Shown in pieces: positions 11,790 to 16,026 of a stretch of 16,026 nucleotides of DNA. The position numbers and the translations under genes are program-made. Origin of the DNA: Candidatus Collierbacteria bacterium (GTDB lineage: Bacteria > Patescibacteriota > Microgenomatia > UBA1400 > MFAQ01); the NCBI GenBank assembly GCA_903873735.1, contig CAIQPO010000009.1:1-16026 (forward strand). Direction: 5' to 3'. The notes beneath the pieces were generated by a model. The model worked only from the letters and a program-made list of their open reading frames with translations. It made no database searches and was not told the DNA's origin. Position 1 is the stretch's first letter. Every line of letters begins with the position of its first letter.

Positions 11790-14130
11790 CTACATCATCC
11801 ATACTTTTAACAAAGTAGAACTTAAGATCTTTTCTCACCTTGTCGGGAATGTCGACCATGTTCTTTTCATTGTCTGCTGGCAAAATCACACGCTTAATAC
11901 CTGCTCGATGTGCAGCAATTACTTTTTCTCTAACACCACCAATCTCCAATGCCCGACCTCTTAGGGTGACCTCTCCTGTCATGGATAGGTCCTTAGGTAC
12001 AGGTCTTAGCGTAAAGGCTGAGATAAGGGCGGTGGTGATTGCAAGACCGGCACTAGGTCCATCTTTGGGAACAGCTCCTTCGGGTACATGAATATGAATA
12101 TCTGATTTAGAAATTCTTTCTTCCTTGATTGAAAGCATCTGACAATGAGCTCTAACATAGGAATAAGCAGCTTTAGCTGACTCTTTCATCACATCGCCCA
12201 GCTGTCCGGTGAGAGTAATTTTTCCTTGCCCTGGCATGGTGGCCACTTCAATAAAGAGAATGTCTCCACCAACCTTGGTGTAAGCCATGCCTGTGACCAA
12301 GCCAATTTGATCTTCCTCTTCAGCCTGTGAGCCATTAAATATGACTGGGCCGAGATATTTGTGGACAGCTTGTTTGGTAATATCAACTGGCATGTTTTTA
12401 TCCGAAGCCTTGGCTTTGGCGACCTTTCTCATGATGGAGGCAACTTGTCGTTCTAAATTTCTAACTCCAGCCTCTCTGGTGTAATGTCGAACAATGTATT
12501 TAAGTATGGGAGAGTTGAGGATGAAGTCCTTGGCTTCTAACGCATGAGCTTCGGCTTGCTTTTTGATGAGGTATTTTTTGGCAATGTGGAACTTCTCATC
12601 TTCGGTGTACCCAGAAAACTCAATTACCTCCAACCTATCTCTTAGCGCGTGAGGAATAGTATCGAGAACGTTAGCAGTGGTTATGAAGAGTACCTGTGAC
12701 AGATCAAAGGGAATATCAAGGTAATGATCCTGGAAGGCAAAGTTTTGTTCTGGATCTAGAGCTTCTAGTAGTGCCGAGCTTGGATCACCTCTGAAGTCAG
12801 CACCCACCTTATCAATTTCATCGAGCATGAATACAGGATTGTTCACACCAGAGTCTTTGATTGATTGGATAATTCTTCCGGGCATAGCACCAACATAGGT
12901 ACGACGATGACCCCTAATTTCTGCTTCATCTTTGACGCCACCGAGTGACATTTTGACAAATTTTCTGCCAATAGCCTTGGCAATACTGCGACCAACAGAG
13001 GTTTTTCCTACACCTGGAGGGCCAACGAAACAAAGTATAGTGGGCGGATTTGAGGCATGTTTTTTAGTCTTTTTTGCTTGGTCGGCTTTCAGTTTGAGAA
13101 CAGCAATGTATTCTAGAATTCTCTCCTTTACCTTCTCTAAGCCGTAGTGGTCCTCATCGAGAATTTTTTCTGCTTTGGGGAGGGAGTAATTACTTTTACT
13201 AGTTAAGTTCCAGGGTAGCTCTAGAATTGTTTCTATCCAGGTACGAAGATACGAACTTTCTGGGTTTTGAACAGATAGTCTTGCTAATCTTTCAAGTTCT
13301 TTTTTAGTTTTGTCGTAGATGTCTTTGGGCAGATTGGCTTTTTTTAATTTCAAACGTAACTCTCTTATTTCCTCTTCTTCCCCACCTTCTCCCAACTCCT
13401 TTTGAATTGTACGCATTCTCTCTCTTAAGACTGCCTCTTTCATACTCTCATCAAACCTTTTTTGGGTTTTATTGGCTATCTTTTTTTCAAGCTCGAGGAT
13501 CTTAATTTCTTCGGTAAGGAAGTTGGTGATTTGGTTTAAGCGCTTTTTTAGGGAGTCTTCTTCAAGAAGTTGTTGCTTATCTTCATTGTGAATATTTAAT
13601 ACTGCTGAAATTTGGTGAGATACCTGAAGGGGATCGGAGGCATTGATAATCTTCATGAAAACCCCAGGCTCTAAGTTTGATTTCCCTAGGTCAATGGCGC
13701 GCTTGATTTCAGCTACTGCGTGATTGGTGAGAGCGGTAATCTCTGGAGTTTCAGAATAGGCTTGAGGCAAGTCTGTAACTTGCGCCCAGAGCTGGCCATC
13801 TCTTGACTCAATGTTTTGAATTTTTACTCTTTGAATTCCTTTGACTATTGCATGCAGCTCATCATTTACAGGGAGAGTCTTGATTATCTTGCAGATGGTA
13901 CCTACCTGATAGTAGTCGGCAGCATTGGTGGCGGTCACTTTAGGATCTTTTTGGGAGACAAAACAAACATCAAGTTCGCGTTTGGCAGCATCGGTGATGC
14001 CGTTTATGGAAGCTGGTTTGCCAAAAGTGAGCACTGCCTCGGTGTCTGGGAAGATAACTCCCTCTTTGAGGCCAATAAATGGAAAAAATTGAACTGGTTC
14101 AGCGTCGTTAGTTTTTAAAATATCAGACAT
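11770..14130 (-). CDS. lon: ATP-dependent protease Lon
   Basis: 786 aa, the full length of bacterial LonA. It degrades damaged and regulatory proteins in the cytoplasm as a hexamer. Domains in order: N-terminal substrate-binding domain (about 13-205), coiled-coil region (about 205-290, rich in K, E and R), AAA+ module with Walker A GPPGVGKTS (370-378), Walker B VFMLDEID (433-440) and a sensor region ITTAN (483-487), and the protease domain with catalytic Ser693 (PKDGPSAG) and Lys736 (GGVREK). The Ser-Lys dyad is intact. The gene has its own promoter box and no Shine-Dalgarno; no heat-shock CIRCE element is visible upstream. It ends tail to tail with lgt without a terminator between them. Confidence 0.97.
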   Translation of the reverse strand: MSDILKTNDAEPVQFFPFIGLKEGVIFPDTEAVLTFGKPASINGITDAAKRELDVCFVSQKDPKVTATNAADYYQVGTICKIIKTLPVNDELHAIVKGIQRVKIQNIESRDGQLWAQVTDLPQAYSETPEITALTNHAVAEIKRAIDLGKSNLEPGVFMKIINASDPLQVSHQISAVLNIHNEDKQQLLEEDSLKKRLNQITNFLTEEIKILELEKKIANKTQKRFDESMKEAVLRERMRTIQKELGEGGEEEEIRELRLKLKKANLPKDIYDKTKKELERLARLSVQNPESSYLRTWIETILELPWNLTSKSNYSLPKAEKILDEDHYGLEKVKERILEYIAVLKLKADQAKKTKKHASNPPTILCFVGPPGVGKTSVGRSIAKAIGRKFVKMSLGGVKDEAEIRGHRRTYVGAMPGRIIQSIKDSGVNNPVFMLDEIDKVGADFRGDPSSALLEALDPEQNFAFQDHYLDIPFDLSQVLFITTANVLDTIPHALRDRLEVIEFSGYTEDEKFHIAKKYLIKKQAEAHALEAKDFILNSPILKYIVRHYTREAGVRNLERQVASIMRKVAKAKASDKNMPVDITKQAVHKYLGPVIFNGSQAEEEDQIGLVTGMAYTKVGGDILFIEVATMPGQGKITLTGQLGDVMKESAKAAYSYVRAHCQMLSIKEERISKSDIHIHVPEGAVPKDGPSAGLAITTALISAFTLRPVPKDLSMTGEVTLRGRALEIGGVREKVIAAHRAGIKRVILPADNEKNMVDIPDKVRKDLKFYFVKSMDDVVKIVFG

Positions 14131-14139
14131 ATCTCAAAG

Positions 14140-14148
14140 ATTTTAGCA
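14140..14148 (-). promoter_or_regulatory. Extended -10 (TGCTAAAAT) of lon, leaderless type
   Basis: TAAAAT (14140-14145) preceded by TGC ends 9 nt before the ATG at 14130. No ribosome site is present, and no heat-shock-type operator is seen. Confidence 0.55.
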
Positions 14149-14165
14149 GAATGAGATATAAATTG

Positions 14166-14270
14166 CTAATAAGAATTGATTATTCTTGCACCTAAAAGAA
14201 CGGTTACCAAAATTACCAATATTGTGAGTATTAAGAAGAAAGAAATCGAAAACTTATCTTTTATTTTCAT
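14166..14270 (-). CDS. 34-aa predicted single-pass membrane microprotein
   Basis: A short frame: ATG at 14270 to TAG at 14166. It starts MKIKDKFSISFFLILTILVI (first 20 residues), continues as a hydrophobic helix (about 9-27) and ends ARIINSY. A positive N-terminus followed by one hydrophobic helix is typical of a small membrane protein. The ATG is 2 nt after the stop of the upstream gene (14273), which favours coupled translation; a weak AAGG is about 10 nt upstream. The frame could be chance, but the charge pattern, the position in the operon and the lack of any other use of this 107-nt gap favour a gene. The function is unknown. Confidence 0.5.
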   Translation of the reverse strand: MKIKDKFSISFFLILTILVILVTVLLGARIINSY

Positions 14271-14272
14271 AA

Positions 14273-14722
14273 CTATTTAACCTTAAACGATTTTTCTTCT
14301 GACCAAATATGCTCTCCTCTTATTTGAGCATAAGCACGGAAGTAAATGGTGCCGGATTTTGACAAAGAAATTGTAGACGTAAAGTCGGCTGGAAGGATAA
14401 ATTGACCTCGAGAATAATCGCTTGAGCGAAATCTATAACCAACTGCCGAAGGACTGTCTTTGATAGTGAGAGCTGATGGAGTGCTTATTGAATCATAGAA
14501 GATGGTGGTGTACGACGCTTGCCTGTCTGAAGGTGCAGCAATGTGCCAAATGATACTTGCCCTACCTCCAGCCATGCTGGTTTCTGGATATGAAATTATG
14601 TCTGCTGAAATAATTGAATTGGTTTCTGAGCGAAGATTTTTTTGAAAACGGTATTGATTAATCAGCACCAAGGCAAAAACTGATATCAAAAAAAGGGCAG
14701 TTATGTGTGTGATTTTTTTCAT
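14273..14722 (-). CDS. Membrane-anchored beta-rich protein of unknown function
   Basis: 149 aa. A basic N-terminus and one hydrophobic helix (about 5-22) without a lipobox predict an N-terminal anchor with the rest outside. Residues about 35-149 alternate polar and hydrophobic residues, consistent with a beta-sandwich such as an Ig or fibronectin type III-like fold (SIIWHIAAP at 56-64, TIYFRAYAQI near 125-134, SEEKSFKVK at the end). The fold is my inference and no family is recognised. Its ATG overlaps the TGA of dtd by 4 nt, so translation is coupled to dtd. A link between dtd and an external protein is not expected, so this may be co-transcription through genome compaction. Confidence 0.7.
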   Translation of the reverse strand: MKKITHITALFLISVFALVLINQYRFQKNLRSETNSIISADIISYPETSMAGGRASIIWHIAAPSDRQASYTTIFYDSISTPSALTIKDSPSAVGYRFRSSDYSRGQFILPADFTSTISLSKSGTIYFRAYAQIRGEHIWSEEKSFKVK

Positions 14723-15168
14723 ATTTTTGATGTGTCAATGATTATAGTTACTGGACCTTGGAGCTCGGAGTTGATCCGCATATTTTCTCCAAAAAAGCCA
14801 TCTTCCACATTGAGTCCTAGATCAAATAGATGTTTTTTTACCTCACTGATTAGTTTGATTGCCTGATTCATTCCAGCAGCCCTGGTGAAGTCAGGTCGAT
14901 TGTTGCCTTTTAAATCACCGAGGAGAGTGAATTGAGGGATTAGAAGAATTGATTTGGAGGTATCTTGTATGGAGAGATTCATTTTGTCGTTTTTGTCGGG
15001 AAACACTCGAAGATTGGCGATTTTTTGGGCAAGTTTGTATGCCTCGTTTTCCGTATCTGTTGTGGAAATTCCCAAGAAAACCAATAATCCACTGTCGATT
15101 TTATTGCAAATATTTTTTTCCGAATTGGTGACTTGAGAGGTGTTTACTACTTGAACAACAGCAATCAT
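14719..15168 (-). CDS. dtd: D-aminoacyl-tRNA deacylase
   Basis: 149 aa, normal length for Dtd. It removes D-amino acids (and glycine from mischarged tRNA-Ala) from tRNA, in the cytoplasm. Family segments are MIAVVQVV (1-8), GLLVFLGI (27-34), NLRVF(P)D (52-58), PQFTLLGD (78-85), RPDF (91-94) and QGPVTIII (137-144). The Gly-Pro of GPVT matches the cross-subunit Gly-cisPro motif that rejects L-amino acids. Two usual residues differ: the Ser of SQFTL is Pro (IPQFTL), and the NxGPVT Asn is Leu. Neither is clearly fatal. It is the first gene of an operon with two small membrane-protein genes. The start ATG lies 11 nt from a TATAAT box shared with the divergent deacetylase gene. Confidence 0.9.
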   Translation of the reverse strand: MIAVVQVVNTSQVTNSEKNICNKIDSGLLVFLGISTTDTENEAYKLAQKIANLRVFPDKNDKMNLSIQDTSKSILLIPQFTLLGDLKGNNRPDFTRAAGMNQAIKLISEVKKHLFDLGLNVEDGFFGENMRINSELQGPVTIIIDTSKI

Positions 15169-15179
15169 GATTAAGGTTG

Positions 15180-15187
15180 ATTATAAT
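15180..15187. promoter_or_regulatory. Shared bidirectional -10 (palindrome ATTATAAT) between dtd and the polysaccharide deacetylase gene
   Basis: The 8-nt palindrome gives TATAAT on both strands: 15180-15185 on minus, ending 11 nt before the dtd ATG, and 15182-15187 on plus, ending 10 nt before the deacetylase ATG. Neither side has a ribosome site. One symmetric -10 element probably drives both genes. Confidence 0.6.
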
Positions 15188-15197
15188 TGAAAGTGAG

Positions 15198-16026
15198 ATG
15201 CATAGAAAATGGTGGCTGTATCTTTTTTTGTTGGTTATTGTCCTTATGATGGGAGGTAATTTTTGGCAGATTAAGGATATTAAGAAGAAGGAGGAGGTTT
15301 TACCACCAATGAACACATCTCTTATTACTCCGACTCCTGCAAGCCCAAGCGTAACCCCAACCAGCACACCCAAGCCTCTTTCGTTTGCTGAAATGAATAA
15401 ACTCTATGGTCCGTGTGCCTATGTTCCAGTAATTATGTATCACCACATCCAGGTGGCGCAGGTGGCAAAAGAGCAAGGGTATTCGTCACTTAACCTGGAT
15501 ACACAATCCTTCAGAAGACAGATGGAGCACTTAAAGAGTCGTGGCTATAACACAATTTTGCCTGGTGACTTGAACGCCTTCTTTGATGAAGGTAGAGCAC
15601 TACCAAGCAAACCAGTGATGGTAACTTTTGACGATGGGTATGCGGATAATGGAGATTATGCCTTCCCGATTTTGAGGGAGCTGGGAATGAAGGGGGTAAT
15701 TTTCTTGGCTACTGGACTAATGCAAAATGAGAGATATCTTAGCTGGTCGAAAATAAGTGAGATGGGGGGGACAGGTAGTATTTACTTCGGAAATCACACA
15801 TGGTCTCATATGAATGTAGGAAGAGATAGGGAGATTGTAAAAAAAGAAATATCTACTGCGGATACTCAGCTATCCGAAAGAGGACTTAATAAAGATAAGG
15901 TGTTTGCTTATCCTTATGGATTGGAAAATGGTTCGGCAAGAGAGCTTTTATCCGGAATGGGATACAAGCTGGCTTTTACCACCAAGCACGGAACAGTTCA
16001 GTGTAAAGTGCAAAGACTAAGCCTGC
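15198..16026 (+). CDS. Membrane-anchored polysaccharide deacetylase, NodB family (3' end cut off)
   Basis: 276 complete codons are visible, and the frame stays open at the right edge. An N-terminal hydrophobic helix (about 6-20) is followed by a Pro/Ser/Thr-rich linker (about 36-60), so the enzyme should sit outside the membrane. The NodB (CE4) domain begins at VPVIMYHHI (76-84) and shows TFDDGY (143-148, with the catalytic base D145 and metal-binding D146), the metal-binding HTWSH (200-204) and FAYPYG (236-241). It should remove acetyl groups from N-acetylated sugars, perhaps peptidoglycan or surface glycan; the substrate is not shown. C72 is unpaired in the visible part. The ATG is selected because a -10 box ends 10 nt upstream and the signal helix follows directly. 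Confidence 0.92.
   Translation, partial: MHRKWWLYLFLLVIVLMMGGNFWQIKDIKKKEEVLPPMNTSLITPTPASPSVTPTSTPKPLSFAEMNKLYGPCAYVPVIMYHHIQVAQVAKEQGYSSLNLDTQSFRRQMEHLKSRGYNTILPGDLNAFFDEGRALPSKPVMVTFDDGYADNGDYAFPILRELGMKGVIFLATGLMQNERYLSWSKISEMGGTGSIYFGNHTWSHMNVGRDREIVKKEISTADTQLSERGLNKDKVFAYPYGLENGSARELLSGMGYKLAFTTKHGTVQCKVQRLSL

Noticed and set aside
15101..15373. A 90-aa minus-strand frame across the dtd/deacetylase boundary.
   Set aside because: It covers the 5' ends of two recognisable genes and the promoter between them, and its sequence has no family-like pattern.

Overview
This window looks like a piece of chromosome from a small-genome bacterium of the Candidate Phyla Radiation (Patescibacteria, perhaps Microgenomates). 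The organism call is an inference. It rests on dense, tightly packed AT-rich genes, many short membrane-anchored orphans, a mix of bacterial housekeeping genes with one archaeal-style gene (UPF0200-like P-loop NTPase), a ProRS lacking the editing domain, and a YegD-like Hsp70. TGA acts as a stop (for example at the end of dtd), so nothing suggests the UGA=Gly code of Gracilibacteria/Absconditabacteria. There is no rRNA, tRNA, CRISPR array, insertion sequence or prophage. No gene-free stretch exceeds 300 nt; the longest is the 162-nt divergent promoter region at 4982-5143.

Layout. 1-2490 (-): a UvrD-type helicase with the beginning of a C-terminal RecB-like nuclease domain, cut by the left edge. 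2554-3507 (-): a membrane-anchored purple-acid-phosphatase-like enzyme. 3557-4981 (-): a YegD-type Hsp70 without a substrate-binding domain, divergent from 5144-5995 (+), a zinc ribbon fused to a GIN/DUF2807-type beta-solenoid. 6059-6808 (+): an RlmB-like rRNA 2'-O-methyltransferase, convergent with a 113-aa orphan (6825-7166, -). 7210-8190 (-): a two-gene operon of a UPF0200-like NTPase and a small possible PD-(D/E)XK protein. 8284-8586 (+): an orphan. 8607-9837 (-): an ATP-cone/Mrr-type nuclease overlapping a gene for a single-pass membrane protein. 9879-11789 (+): proS-lgt. 11770-14130 (-): lon, tail-to-tail with lgt. 14166-15168 (-): dtd, a membrane-anchored beta-rich protein, and a previously uncalled 34-aa membrane microprotein. 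15198 to the edge (+): a secreted or membrane-anchored polysaccharide deacetylase.

The most striking global pattern is in the expression signals. Most first genes (helicase, RlmB-like, UPF0200-like, ATP-cone nuclease, proS, lon, dtd, polysaccharide deacetylase) have a -10 box ending only 6-11 nt before the start codon and no Shine-Dalgarno, which predicts leaderless or nearly leaderless mRNAs. In contrast, three single genes (phosphatase, zinc-ribbon/GIN protein, 113-aa orphan) each have a true 5' leader, a strong AGGAG(G) ribosome site and their own rho-independent terminator. They are also about 50-60% GC in the 60-nt stretches I counted, against roughly 28-42% in neighbouring genes. These three own all the terminators I could find here. 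They are the best candidates for a distinct expression class or for acquired cassettes.

Functionally the window mixes translation quality control (proS, dtd, RlmB-like), protein quality control (lon, YegD-like Hsp70), DNA processing (helicase-nuclease, ATP-cone nuclease) and the cell envelope (lgt, polysaccharide deacetylase, several anchored proteins). I see no clearly recognisable new defence or biosynthetic system. The most promising poorly described items are the zinc-ribbon/GIN protein beside Hsp70, the NTPase plus small nuclease-like operon, and the 113-aa orphan with its strong expression signals.
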